Shown here piece by piece: positions 47,813 through 57,011 of a stretch of 64,000 nt of DNA. Under the pieces are notes generated by a model that ran no database searches, had not been told where the DNA came from, and saw only the letters and a program-made list of their open reading frames with translations. The DNA lies in assembly GCF_003576595.1 (NCBI RefSeq), contig NZ_NQOU01000002.1, forward strand, positions 1-64,000, in the 5' to 3' direction. Made by a program: the position numbers and the translations under genes. The stretch is from Neopusillimonas maritima. GTDB taxonomy: Bacteria; Pseudomonadota; Gammaproteobacteria; Burkholderiales; Burkholderiaceae_B. Within the stretch, counting starts at the first letter, position 1, and the number at the start of each line of letters is the position of its first letter.

Positions 47813-49069
47813 TCACAATAATCTGAACATGTCTTGTACTTGCGGTACAAACGTCATGAATACCAACATTAAGAACAGCAGCAGGACAAAGGGCAGGCAT
47901 CCTTTGAAAACGCGCATGACGGGCACTTTACTGATGGCGCTGATCGCAAACAGATTCAGCCCGATGGGGGGTGTAATAACCGCAATTTCCATATTCAGAA
48001 TCAGCAGCATGCCAAAAAAAACAGGGTCAATATCAAACCCCATAATCATCGGCATGAGAATAGGCATCGTAATCAAAATAACGGAAATGACTTCCAACGC
48101 CATGCCAATCAGGAAGAACAGCAACATGACACCAACGAGGAACTCGGTACTGCTTAAGTTCATCGCCATGATGCCGTCGAATAAGACATGGGGTATGCGC
48201 TCGCTTGTAATGGCATACCCAAATAACTGAGCCCCCGCCAGAATCATCATGATGATGCTGGACATTTTGGCGGAACTGGTGAGGATCGGAAGCAGGCCTT
48301 TAACGGAAACGCCGTAACACAATGCCAGAAATATGGCATATACAGAGCTAATTGCAGCAGCCTCCATGGGCGTAAAGTAACCGGAATAAATCCCGCCCAG
48401 AACAATCACGGGAGACATCAGCACACCAAATGCCGATTTAAAAGCCGCGAGCCGTTCACGCGAACTTGCCTTTGGCTGAGGCGGCACGCCGGAAGCCCGG
48501 CTATATCCATACGCAACAACCGTTAAAAGCGCGGTCAGAATAATGCCCACGATCGCGCCCGCGGTAAACAACCTGGCAATTGACGTTTCGGTCACGATGC
48601 CATAAATCACCAGTGGCACCGACGGGGGCAACAATATACCCAGTCCACCCGCACTGGCAATGAGACCAACCGAGAACGTCCGGTCGTATCCACGTTTAAC
48701 CATTTCCGGGATCAGAATCGTGCCCACCGCGGCAGCAGTGGCAACCGAACTGCCACTGATCGACGAAAACATGACGGTCGCAAAAACAGCCACCACGGGC
48801 AAGCCACCGCGTGTATGGCGTATCAAGACGTCAATGAAATGAATCAATCGGTTGGTGGCACCCGTGCGGCTCATCACCTCGGCTGCCAGAATAAAAAAGG
48901 GGATAGCCAACAAGCTGGGTGTGCTCAACGCGCTAAAGAGTTGCGAGGCCAGTGTCGCAGGCATGGCGTCTTGTACGAGCAAATACACAAGACCGCACAA
49001 GCCTAATGCGAACGCAATCGGCATTCCACTTGCCAGGCCAACAGCAAATGTCGTCAAAAATGAAAACAT
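47813..49069 (-). CDS. dctM: TRAP transporter large permease (DctM type)
   Basis: 418 residues with about 12 hydrophobic segments. The conserved loop VMFSSISGSSVATAAAVGTILIPEM and the LGILLPPSVPLVIYG and VITPPIGLNLFAI segments are diagnostic. It forms the ion-driven channel of a tripartite TRAP importer, taking substrate from the periplasmic DctP protein. Its start is 19 bases after dctQ. The substrate is unknown, probably an organic acid. The gene's stop lies only 82 bases from the right end of the mobile element. Confidence 0.92.
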   Translation of the reverse strand: MFSFLTTFAVGLASGMPIAFALGLCGLVYLLVQDAMPATLASQLFSALSTPSLLAIPFFILAAEVMSRTGATNRLIHFIDVLIRHTRGGLPVVAVFATVMFSSISGSSVATAAAVGTILIPEMVKRGYDRTFSVGLIASAGGLGILLPPSVPLVIYGIVTETSIARLFTAGAIVGIILTALLTVVAYGYSRASGVPPQPKASSRERLAAFKSAFGVLMSPVIVLGGIYSGYFTPMEAAAISSVYAIFLALCYGVSVKGLLPILTSSAKMSSIIMMILAGAQLFGYAITSERIPHVLFDGIMAMNLSSTEFLVGVMLLFFLIGMALEVISVILITMPILMPMIMGFDIDPVFFGMLLILNMEIAVITPPIGLNLFAISAISKVPVMRVFKGCLPFVLLLFLMLVFMTFVPQVQDMFRLL

Positions 49070-49088
49070 GGGTCAGTTCCTACCACAG

Positions 49089-49613
49089 TCATGTTGCTGA
49101 AGATTCGGCCTGCTCTGATTGCGGATCAGCGGCACCCGTCAAGAGAGAAACAAATCGCTGAATCAACCGTAGCGATAAAAGCGCACCACCTAAAGGCAAA
49201 ATGACCTGGGGTATCCACATTGGCATGCGCAGCATCGTCATGGACACTTCACCCAGCATATGGCTTTCCATGACCAACTCCCAACCGGAATAGGTAAGAT
49301 ACAAAGCAAAGAAAAGGGACAACAACGTGCCCAGCATGTCTAGAATCCGACCGGCAGTTTTGGGAAGCACGGTGAAAATCACATCGATCCGCACATGTTG
49401 ATTAGACTTGACTGCTAACGCAGCGGTAAAAAGAATGCTCCAAATAATGGCATAGGCGGCAATTTCATCACCGCCTATGATTGAAAATCCAAAGACTGAT
49501 CGCAGGAATATTTGCAGAACAATAATAAATACCGACAGCGTCAGGAACAGCCCGCCAATGAATATTTCAAGACGATCCCACGCACGACCGACCGTGCTTA
49601 GCATATTACGCAT
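49089..49613 (-). CDS. dctQ: TRAP transporter small permease (DctQ type)
   Basis: 174 residues with four membrane helices (IFIGGLFLTLSVFIIVLQIFL; AAYAIIWSILFTAALAV; ILDMLGTLLSLFFALYLTY; WIPQVILPLGGALLSL) and the family pattern of NQHVRIDVIF between helices 2 and 3. It supports DctM. It lies between dctP and dctM in the usual PQM order; the C-terminal tail is acidic and polar. Confidence 0.9.
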   Translation of the reverse strand: MRNMLSTVGRAWDRLEIFIGGLFLTLSVFIIVLQIFLRSVFGFSIIGGDEIAAYAIIWSILFTAALAVKSNQHVRIDVIFTVLPKTAGRILDMLGTLLSLFFALYLTYSGWELVMESHMLGEVSMTMLRMPMWIPQVILPLGGALLSLRLIQRFVSLLTGAADPQSEQAESSAT

Positions 49614-49640
49614 GGTGGGCTGGCCTCCTGTCTTGTCGTC

Positions 49641-50627
49641 TTACTGGCCCGCAGCGCTTTGAATCTCGGCAATGAGTTTGCGTACCGGCTCACTTTGACT
49701 TTCATAAACGCTTTTGTATTTATCCCGCCATTGCGCCAGCACCTGGCCATCAACCTCTTGAATCACAACACCGTTATCCACCAGGGTTTTCTCGGCAGCG
49801 GCCGAGTTCGAGACCGAGACGTCGTGATTCCATTTTTGTGCGTCGGCCATGGCTTTCATCAACGCATTGCGATGGTCCTCACTCAATTTGTCCCAGCGTG
49901 CCTGATTGATCACAACGGCATAGCCACCATGCTGCTGCAATACACGGGTCATGCCCGTTAGAACTTCGTACCAGCGCGCCGATGCAGCCAGGGTGACAGT
50001 CGTAATGGCACCGTTCACCAAACCCTGCTGCAAGGCCAAATAAACATCGGGGGCTTGAATGGAGACAGGGGAGGCACCTACAACACGCACACCTTCCTCA
50101 AGAGGGGCCGAAGGCGTTACACGAACTTTACGACCGGCCATATCTTCAGGTTTTACCACTGGCTCACCGCTGGTATAGATGTAACCCGGACCATCATTCC
50201 ACAAGCCAATACCGCGCACTTTGAATTGATCAAGATCTTTCAGCAGTGTTTGACCAATCTCGCCCTCGAACACTTTGATGCTGTGCTCAAAAGAATTGAA
50301 CAAACCGGGCTGATTGAAAATCTCCCAACGATCATCCAAAGGCACGTAATAGGAAGTTAAGGGAGCAACAATATCGACTTGACCACGAATTGCGGCACGA
50401 ATTTCATCTTTAGAAGAAACCAACTGCGCGCCCGGATACACATCAATACGCAACGTACCGTTGCTGTATTCGTCCACCTTCTCCGCAAACAATTTAATTG
50501 TCCTGGCTTTAATCGTATTTTCTGGAAGATCATGCGGAAACTTGAGCGCAACTACTTCGCTTGCCATTGCGCCAGAAACAAGTAGGCTACCTAATGCTGC
50601 AACGAAATATCGTAAAGCTTTCATCAT
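49641..50627 (-). CDS. dctP: TRAP transporter solute-binding protein (DctP type)
   Basis: 328 residues. The signal peptide is MMKALRYFVAALGSLLVSGAMA, with likely cleavage after ASA/AMAS. The mature domain has the TRAP features IRAAIRGQVDIVAPLTSYYV, FEGEIGQTLLKDL and GRKVRVTPSAP with the substrate-carboxylate Arg. It captures the solute in the periplasm. It is first in the operon; the 163-base gap upstream to ridA should hold the promoter. It differs from the DctP at 57.0 kb, so the two systems serve different substrates. Confidence 0.92.
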   Translation of the reverse strand: MMKALRYFVAALGSLLVSGAMASEVVALKFPHDLPENTIKARTIKLFAEKVDEYSNGTLRIDVYPGAQLVSSKDEIRAAIRGQVDIVAPLTSYYVPLDDRWEIFNQPGLFNSFEHSIKVFEGEIGQTLLKDLDQFKVRGIGLWNDGPGYIYTSGEPVVKPEDMAGRKVRVTPSAPLEEGVRVVGASPVSIQAPDVYLALQQGLVNGAITTVTLAASARWYEVLTGMTRVLQQHGGYAVVINQARWDKLSEDHRNALMKAMADAQKWNHDVSVSNSAAAEKTLVDNGVVIQEVDGQVLAQWRDKYKSVYESQSEPVRKLIAEIQSAAGQ

Positions 50628-50790
50628 TGTTCCTTATAAACAGAAGGCCCTGCTTCCTGCCCTATAAACGCGATGTCCAATATGCGGGGAAGCAAATACA
50701 AAAAATGAGATCGTTATAGCGCAATAACTTGATCCATTTTCATAACATTCTATTTGTAGAACAATAGGTACTACCCCTTAGTCACCTCAC

Positions 50791-51186
50791 TTACTCCGGC
50801 AACCTAACCGTTACCTCTATCTCAATCAGCAGCCCCGGCACAGCCAAACCCGTTACGCCAATAATTGTTTGGGCAGGGTGCTCCTGGTTGCCCTGAACCG
50901 CTTCAATGGCTTGGGTGATCACTTCATATTCTGTGGGGTGCAGCGTATAGATGGTTCGGCGCACTACATCGCTCCAGCTCGCGCCCACGGCCTTCAGCGT
51001 TACTTCTATATTGCGCATGGCTGCTTGTGTCTGGGCGCCTAAATCGTCGCCACCCACAATGGAAAAATCGGGCGCCAGCGCAACCTGGCCGGCAATGTAG
51101 GCGACGCGACCCGGTTCAGCTACCGTAATATGGCTAAATCCAGGTGCGGGATGTAATTCAGGTGGGTTAATGAGTTTTCGTGACAC
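50791..51186 (-). CDS. RidA family protein
   Basis: 131 residues. Family landmarks are the FSHITVAEPGRVAYIAGQVA start, AMRNIEVTLKAVGASWSDVVRRTIY and the C-terminal ITGVTGLAVPGLLIEIEVTVRLPE-like block, here IIGVTGLAVPGLLIEIEV. RidA hydrolyses reactive enamine/imine intermediates; relatives act in amino-acid or heteroatom catabolism. It precedes the dctPQM genes on the same strand, but the 163-base gap leaves co-transcription open. The Arg that marks true deaminases may be present in VVRRT but not in the canonical place, so activity is uncertain. Confidence 0.88.
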   Translation of the reverse strand: MSRKLINPPELHPAPGFSHITVAEPGRVAYIAGQVALAPDFSIVGGDDLGAQTQAAMRNIEVTLKAVGASWSDVVRRTIYTLHPTEYEVITQAIEAVQGNQEHPAQTIIGVTGLAVPGLLIEIEVTVRLPE

Positions 51187-51268
51187 AACTACCTCCTTGA
51201 TTTTTACAAACGGCTGAATATCGGCTTTAAGCAGCCACTATTGCCACACCAATACATTCTGTCAAGGG

Positions 51269-51808
51269 TTATGCCAACCGCGAAACCATCACACTGGCCT
51301 CGCCCTGCTCCGACGACACCCACGCAGTGGCATCAGTAGTATTAATATTCAAAACCATTTTTCGGGCGGCCAATGCCGCCAACGCCTGAGTGCCTTCAAC
51401 ATCGACGCAAAAAACCTGTAGGTTCTGCGCGCGGCTCAATTTACTTTTTACGCCGTCCCACCATAGCTGCGCGTTGCGCCCGTAGGCAATCACCACCACC
51501 TCGTTGGCACGTCCACAGGCTTTCAGAATCCGCCGCTCATCGGGCAACCCGGTTTCGATCCATTGCGTAATCGCACCGGTTAGATCCAAACGCCACAAGT
51601 CGGGCTCATCCGTTTCCGACAGGCCTTTGGTGAAGACCAGACTTTCCGAGTCGTCGACATACAAAGCAAAAGCCAACAAACGCACCATCATGCGCTCATC
51701 GGTTTCCGACGGATGCCGCGCAACCGTAACGGAATGGCTGGCGTAATAGGCGCGATCGTTGTCGGCAATGTGAAGGTCGGCTTTATAAATAGTGGCACGA
51801 AGGGCCAT
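51269..51808 (-). CDS. YaeQ family protein
   Basis: 179 residues, standard length. MALRATIYKADLHIADNDR at the N-terminus, SETDERMMVRLLAFAL and GLSETDEPDLWRLDLTGAI are the recognised YaeQ segments. The fold is known to be a PD-(D/E)XK variant and the Asp/Glu residues in DEPDLW look kept. The cell role is unclear; RfaH suppression has been reported in enterobacteria. It stands alone, divergent from the monooxygenase gene. Confidence 0.92.
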   Translation of the reverse strand: MALRATIYKADLHIADNDRAYYASHSVTVARHPSETDERMMVRLLAFALYVDDSESLVFTKGLSETDEPDLWRLDLTGAITQWIETGLPDERRILKACGRANEVVVIAYGRNAQLWWDGVKSKLSRAQNLQVFCVDVEGTQALAALAARKMVLNINTTDATAWVSSEQGEASVMVSRLA

Positions 51809-52054
51809 AACGCAACTCTGCCAAGAAGCTTAAGGGGCTACAGTGTATAGCGAACGCTGAATAACACTTGGCGGCAACTATAAGCACGACCAGTTGTTTG
51901 CCGACAAAATTTCTGCACTTTCCAGATATTTGATGCATAAATCCGATAGCCGCCACGACACGCCACACTCTATTGTTCGAAGAACGTCGGCTGGTTAAGC
52001 GCACGCTACCAAGCCTTCAATCATCACAACAATTCAAATTGCTTCGGAGACACC

Positions 52055-53155
52055 ATGCAAACCAATCAATTCCTTAAAAGGGACCACTTTCTGTTGGGTA
52101 CTTTTTCCACCAACTGCTCTGGCGGGATGACAGTTTCAAAACTGCCCGACCGCTGGAAGGCCGACTGGGAAAGCAACCTGAAAATAGGCAAGTTGCTGGA
52201 TGCAGCAGGCATCGACTTCATGCTGCCCATTGCACGTTGGATCGGTTACGGCGGCGAAACCGACTTTCATGGTTACGTGCTTGAAACAGTTACCTGGGCT
52301 ACCGCGCTGCTGGCCAACACAAAACAGCTCACTGTCTTTGCCACTATTCACACGGCGGCGAATCACCCCGTGGTGGTCGCCAAACAAATCGCCACCATGG
52401 CACAAATGAGCGATGAGCGTGTGGGGCTGAATATCGTGGCGGGCTGGAATAAACCGGAATATGAAGCACTGGGTCTAACGTTGCCCGACGACCATGAAAC
52501 CCGTTACGGCTACGCGCAGGAATGGTTCGATATTGTTAAAAAGCTCTGGACACACGACGGTCCTTTCGACTGGGACGGTACCTACTTCAAGCTCAAGCAC
52601 ACCTATGGCAACCCCAAACCACAAACCATGCCGCCCATCTACAACGCGGCTGGTTCCGGATTAGGCCGCGAATTTGCCGCCCATAACGCCGACTTCCTGT
52701 TTACACCGGCCATCGACCTTGCACGCTCAAAACAGGAAGTGTCAGAACTGAAGCAACAGGCGCTGGAACAAGAGAGTCGTAAAGTGGGCGTACTGACATT
52801 TGCTCATGTCATTTGCCGCCCCACCGAGGCCGAAGCACAAAAAGTGTGGCAATCGCTGCAAGACAATGCCGACTGGGAAGCCACCGACAACCTGATTCGT
52901 CTGCAATTTGCTCACGCGCAATCATTCCCACATGACCTTTTGCAACTGATCCGCGAACGGTTCGCGGCCGGCCATGGCGGGTTCCCCTTAGTAGGGACGC
53001 CCAAACAAGTGGCCGACGGCATTACACAATTGCATGAAGCCGGTTTCAGTGGCACAACCCTTTCATTCTTTGATTATGCAGAAGAATTTCCCTATTTCCG
53101 CGATAATGTATTGCCTATCCTTGAATCACGCGGTATCCGCAGGAAATTTGTATGA
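52055..53155 (+). CDS. LLM-class FMN-dependent monooxygenase
   Basis: 366 residues. The luciferase-like TIM barrel shows LLDAAGIDFMLPIARW, VFATIHTAANHPVVVAKQIATM and NIVAGWNKPEYEALGL, with PPIYNAAGSGLGREFAA near the FMN site. Such two-component oxygenases (sulfonate, dimethylsulfone, RutA-type) use reduced FMN supplied by a partner. The partner is the next gene, whose ATG overlaps its stop by 4 bases (ATGA). A GGAG site precedes the start. Substrate unknown; a sulfur or nitrogen source compound is likely. An AraC regulator follows. Confidence 0.9.
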   Translation: MQTNQFLKRDHFLLGTFSTNCSGGMTVSKLPDRWKADWESNLKIGKLLDAAGIDFMLPIARWIGYGGETDFHGYVLETVTWATALLANTKQLTVFATIHTAANHPVVVAKQIATMAQMSDERVGLNIVAGWNKPEYEALGLTLPDDHETRYGYAQEWFDIVKKLWTHDGPFDWDGTYFKLKHTYGNPKPQTMPPIYNAAGSGLGREFAAHNADFLFTPAIDLARSKQEVSELKQQALEQESRKVGVLTFAHVICRPTEAEAQKVWQSLQDNADWEATDNLIRLQFAHAQSFPHDLLQLIRERFAAGHGGFPLVGTPKQVADGITQLHEAGFSGTTLSFFDYAEEFPYFRDNVLPILESRGIRRKFV

Positions 53156-53655
53156 GTGACAGCAATAATGCGCTAAATCAGGAATTCCGCACCGCCATGC
53201 GTCAGCTGGCGGGCGGCGTTTCCGTTATTACCGCCGCCCACGGCGAAAACCGAACCGGTCTCACGGCCACGTCGGTGGTGTCCATTTCCATGGATCCGCC
53301 CGAGCTGTTCATTTCGGTTAACAGGTCGTCCTCGTCGTGGCCGGTCATTGAAAAATCGGGAAAATTCGGTATTAATGTGCTACAACAAGACCAACAGGTT
53401 GTGGCTGAGCATTTCTCGGGAAAAGGCGGGCGCAAAGGCGCCGACCGTTACGCCGACGACGACTGGTATCAAACACCCGACGGTGTCTGGTTATCCCGAC
53501 GGGCCTTGGTTGGCTTCGCCTGCGATGTTGAGAAGGTCTGGATGCACCGTGAACATGCCTTGATTGCGGGCAAAGTCACGCTTATCAATGTGCACGCCGG
53601 GCCACAGCCTCTTACTTATTGGCACGGCCACTACGGTTCATTCATTCAAAACTGA
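53152..53655 (+). CDS. Flavin reductase (HpaC/RutF family)
   Basis: 167 residues. The family pattern is FRTAMRQLAGGVSVITAAHG, LTATSVVSISMDPPELFISVNRSS, FGINVLQQDQQVVAEHFSG and the final PLTYWHGHYGS. It reduces FMN with NAD(P)H and hands it to the LLM monooxygenase with which it overlaps by 4 bases. No other oxygenase in the immediate surroundings would need it. Confidence 0.92.
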   Translation: MSDSNNALNQEFRTAMRQLAGGVSVITAAHGENRTGLTATSVVSISMDPPELFISVNRSSSSWPVIEKSGKFGINVLQQDQQVVAEHFSGKGGRKGADRYADDDWYQTPDGVWLSRRALVGFACDVEKVWMHREHALIAGKVTLINVHAGPQPLTYWHGHYGSFIQN

Positions 53656-53688
53656 AGGGTCCGGCCACTCTATTTTGAGGAACTGCGT

Positions 53689-54684
53689 ATGCAAGCGGCA
53701 CCCAACTCGCAAATGCATCGCCATCTGTTTAGCCGATTCCCAAAATTCACCTCACACGACGCCGAGGAAGTGCGGCATCAGGTTAGCCGCATTTTTTGCG
53801 ACCACGACCTGAAAATTGTCGGGAAGTCGCAGTCGCTAAACACACAAATTCACTTTCGCCGGGGTAAGCGCGTAAGTTATGGGCGCATGCTTTACGGTGC
53901 AACGGTAGATATTGAACCCGGTAAACTGGACGACTTTTACCTCATTCAAATTCCAGTTGCAGGGCAAGAGGCCGTTCAGTACAACCGGCACGCAATTCTT
54001 TCCGACACCCGTGTGGGCACCATTATCAGTCCCGACCTGGAATTCCGCATGCGCCATGAGCGCAATGCCGAAAAACTGTTTATTCGGGTGGAGCGTAGTG
54101 CATTCGAACAACAATGCGCGCAATATTACGGGCACCTGGCGCACGGCGCACTGCACTTCAATCCGGCCATTCATCTGCAACACCCTTCTTTGCAGTCGCT
54201 GAAACGCTTGCTCGACTGGCAGTTATATGAAGCTTCCGAAGGCGACCTGTTCGATCAACCCCTTATTGCTGCGCACTTTGAAGAAGTACTGATGGTGTCA
54301 TTGCTGGGTAGTTTGCAGCATAATCAACCCATCCACTTCGACACAGGCCACGTAACACCGGGATTTATAAAGCGGGCAGAAGATTACATTAAACACCACG
54401 CCCACCTGCCGTTGACGGCAGGTGACATTGCCGACCAGGTAGGGGTCAGCATCCGCACTTTGTTCGCTGGTTTCCGCAAGTATCGGAATGCGTCACCCAT
54501 GCGTTTTCTAAAGCAGGTTCGATTGGAGCAGGTACGCCACGACCTATTGCACCCCAAATCGGATACTGCGGTCACCCACGTCGCATTAAGTTGGGGGTTC
54601 ACGCACCTGGGACAGTTTTCCGCCAGCTACCAGCAACAATTTGGCGAACTTCCATCGGAAACGTTGAGACGCTCGGGAGGCTGA
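53689..54684 (+). CDS. AraC family transcriptional regulator
   Basis: 331 residues; ATG 53689 lies 33 bases after the flavin reductase stop, with GAGG upstream. The C-terminal ~100 residues hold two helix-turn-helix parts (DIADQVGVSIRTLFAGFRKY and VTHVALSWGFTHLGQFSASY). The N-terminal ~200 residues resemble the AraC-binding-like sensor domain of TetR-free catabolic regulators (DFYLIQIPVAGQEAV). It is in the same direction as the monooxygenase pair and most likely controls it. Convergent with the LysR gene, 3 bases apart. Confidence 0.9.
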   Translation: MQAAPNSQMHRHLFSRFPKFTSHDAEEVRHQVSRIFCDHDLKIVGKSQSLNTQIHFRRGKRVSYGRMLYGATVDIEPGKLDDFYLIQIPVAGQEAVQYNRHAILSDTRVGTIISPDLEFRMRHERNAEKLFIRVERSAFEQQCAQYYGHLAHGALHFNPAIHLQHPSLQSLKRLLDWQLYEASEGDLFDQPLIAAHFEEVLMVSLLGSLQHNQPIHFDTGHVTPGFIKRAEDYIKHHAHLPLTAGDIADQVGVSIRTLFAGFRKYRNASPMRFLKQVRLEQVRHDLLHPKSDTAVTHVALSWGFTHLGQFSASYQQQFGELPSETLRRSGG

Positions 54685-54687
54685 AAC

Positions 54688-55605
54688 TTACCCCGCCTTT
54701 GCAGCGGCGCGATTATCGTTACTAATAGCCCGCTTAATCCAGGTTTCCAGTTTTTGTGCCACAGGCGTTAGCGGTACACCGCGAACCCGGAACAAACCCA
54801 GGGTCGCATTCGGCGGTTTCGGCTCTACCGCGAAAGTTTCCACACCACAGCTGAACAAAGGATCGGTAAACAAACGATCAGGCCCGAACCCCACCAAGTC
54901 AGTGCGGCGCATCATTTCAATCATGAGGGCGGGAGAAGTGCATTGAACAATCTGTTGTGGTTGCGGCAAGCCGACTCGATCCAGCCAATGCAACAAATGG
55001 TGGCCGGTACTCCCGTTGGTTAAATTCAAGATCCACCTTGCTTTAGACACCGCGCCCCAGTCTTGTGCCTGAGTTAACGGATGCCCTTTACGGCCGGCAA
55101 TTAACAACGGCGTTGGACACAAAGGAATAAACACAATTTCCGGCGGCAATTCATCCCGGGAGGCGATCGCAACGCCAAAGTCCAGCGCCCCTTCCAGCAG
55201 GCCCGGAATAATTTCGGTCATGAAACCTTCTTTCAAAGTCATGACCGCCTCGGGGAACGCCGCCACAAATTGCCGATAGACATTCGGAAAAATGGTAATG
55301 GCCACCACCGGTGTAATACCAATGGAAACCCGTGCGCCGGCGCCGCCGCTGATTTGCTGAACCTCGTTACGGGCACGCTCCATCGTAGACAGAATCATAC
55401 GCGCCCGACCCAACAAAGCCTTCCCCGCATCGGTGAACGAAACACCCCGATAACTGCGATTGAGCAGCTCGGCCCCCATATCTTCTTCCAGTTCTTTCAT
55501 TGCGCGTGTCAGCGCACTTTGGCTGATACGCAAGGAGCGGGCGGCTGCACGAATTGAGCCGCTGTCGGCTACTTGCACAAACGCTTTTACGTGCTGATAT
55601 TTCAT
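54688..55605 (-). CDS. LysR family transcriptional regulator
   Basis: 305 residues. The N-terminal helix-turn-helix (FVQVADSGSIRAAARSLRIS, QSALTRAMKELEEDMGAELL) and the two-lobed effector domain (VSIGITPVVAITIFPNVYRQF) are typical. It reads away from the M20 hydrolase and TRAP genes across a 135-base gap that holds TCACCTT-like repeats (55620-55626 inverted to 55666-55672, plus 55697-55702). It probably activates or represses that operon in response to a carboxylate or amide. Confidence 0.92.
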   Translation of the reverse strand: MKYQHVKAFVQVADSGSIRAAARSLRISQSALTRAMKELEEDMGAELLNRSYRGVSFTDAGKALLGRARMILSTMERARNEVQQISGGAGARVSIGITPVVAITIFPNVYRQFVAAFPEAVMTLKEGFMTEIIPGLLEGALDFGVAIASRDELPPEIVFIPLCPTPLLIAGRKGHPLTQAQDWGAVSKARWILNLTNGSTGHHLLHWLDRVGLPQPQQIVQCTSPALMIEMMRRTDLVGFGPDRLFTDPLFSCGVETFAVEPKPPNATLGLFRVRGVPLTPVAQKLETWIKRAISNDNRAAAKAG

Positions 55606-55618
55606 TTTCCAAGCCTAA

Positions 55619-55703
55619 AAAGGTGAGTCTATTTCAGCTAAAGCCAAGATGACATCAAAAAGTGTTCACCTTGCCAAAAATATAGTCTTTTAATTATCAC
55701 CTA
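55619..55703. promoter_or_regulatory. Candidate LysR binding region with GGTGA/TCACC repeats
   Basis: AAGGTGA (55620-55626) stands inverted to TCACCTT (55666-55672), and TCACCT recurs at 55697-55702. The three lie between the divergent LysR and M20 genes. This is suggestive of regulator half-sites; they are short and could be chance. Confidence 0.4.
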
Positions 55704-55740
55704 CTCCGGCAAGAATAAAAAAAAGAGACAAGGAGAGACA

Positions 55741-57006
55741 ATGGCACATCCAGAACTGGATCTGCAATCAATGAAAGAATGGCGCCACGCCATGCACCAA
55801 TTTCCGGAACTTGGATTCGAAGAAGAGCGCACCAGCGCTTTAGTGTCACGTTCGCTGACTGAGTGGGGCTATGACGTTCACACTGGTTTGGCCGGCACAG
55901 GTGTGGTTGGGAAACTGGTTATTGGCACAGGCGAAGGGCCGAAGCTGGGCTTACGGGCCGAGATGGATGCCCTGCCTATTCAGGAAGCAACCGGTTTACC
56001 ATGGCAAAGTCGGGTAAGCGGCAAAATGCATGCTTGCGGCCATGACGGCCACACTGCCATTATGATGGGAGCCGCCAAAGCACTGGCCAAAATGAACGCC
56101 GCTGGACAACTACCGGGCAACGGCATTCTGCACATAATTTTTCAACCCGCCGAAGAAATTGGCGGCGGCGGCGGCGCACAACGCATGATAGAGGAAGGTT
56201 TGTTCGACCATTTCCCTTGCGATGCCATTTTTGCGCTGCATAATTTCCCCGGTACACCGGTGGGTCATAGCTTTTTCCGCCCTGGTCCTTTCATGTGCTC
56301 GTCTGACAAGGTGCGGGTGCGTTTTCAGGGCAAAGGCGGGCATGGCGCGATGCCGGAACTATCACAAGACCCCACTCTTCCTATGGCCGCAACGTTAATG
56401 GGGCTGCAAACCATTATCAGCCGTAACCTTAGCCCCTTTGAATCGGGTGTGATTAGCGTAGGGCGGGTTGCCGCAGGGGCAAGCTACAACATTATTCCCG
56501 ACCAGGCCGAGCTGGAACTCAGTGTCAGAGCGCTGCAACCCGACGTTCGCGAAAAACTGCGCGAGCGAATCGAAAGCATGGCGCTGCATCAGGCCAAGGC
56601 ATACGACTGCACCGTAAATACAGAGTACGAACTGGGTTATCCCGTGCTGGTCAATGACCCCACGTTCTCGCAACTGATGGAGCGTGCTGCCAAACAGACG
56701 TTTGGCAATGAGCGCGTTGAGACTCAGGCTTCCCCACTGGCGGCCAGTGAGGATTTTGCGTACATGCTGCAAAAAGTGCCTGGAGGCTATCTGATTATCG
56801 GCAACGGCGACAACGGTCACGAACATGGAAAACGGCTGGGGCCGTGCAGTGTGCACAACCCGCACTATGACTTCAACGATGATTGCTTGCCTTATGGGGC
56901 CGCCTATTGGCTCAATCTGGTCCAACTGTTCTTTTCAACAAAGGCAACTGAATCCCCGGCCAAAAGAGGATCACGCCTTTCATTCATTTCACCAACAGAG
57001 GAATAA
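55741..57006 (+). CDS. M20 family amidohydrolase (hippurate hydrolase-like)
   Basis: 421 residues; GGAG before ATG 55741. Metal ligands are visible in MHACGHDGHT (Cys99, His101), AEEIGGGGGA (Glu pair) and NFPGTPVG. The insert dimerisation domain is present. M20D enzymes release acids from N-acyl amino acids such as hippurate, or indole-acetic conjugates. The last ~25 residues (ATESPAKRGSRLSFIS) form an unusual tail. It is followed 5 bases later by a TRAP binding protein, so the released or imported compound is probably the substrate; this pairing implies uptake and hydrolysis of an N-acyl compound. Confidence 0.9.
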   Translation: MAHPELDLQSMKEWRHAMHQFPELGFEEERTSALVSRSLTEWGYDVHTGLAGTGVVGKLVIGTGEGPKLGLRAEMDALPIQEATGLPWQSRVSGKMHACGHDGHTAIMMGAAKALAKMNAAGQLPGNGILHIIFQPAEEIGGGGGAQRMIEEGLFDHFPCDAIFALHNFPGTPVGHSFFRPGPFMCSSDKVRVRFQGKGGHGAMPELSQDPTLPMAATLMGLQTIISRNLSPFESGVISVGRVAAGASYNIIPDQAELELSVRALQPDVREKLRERIESMALHQAKAYDCTVNTEYELGYPVLVNDPTFSQLMERAAKQTFGNERVETQASPLAASEDFAYMLQKVPGGYLIIGNGDNGHEHGKRLGPCSVHNPHYDFNDDCLPYGAAYWLNLVQLFFSTKATESPAKRGSRLSFISPTEE

Positions 57007-57011
57007 CGACA

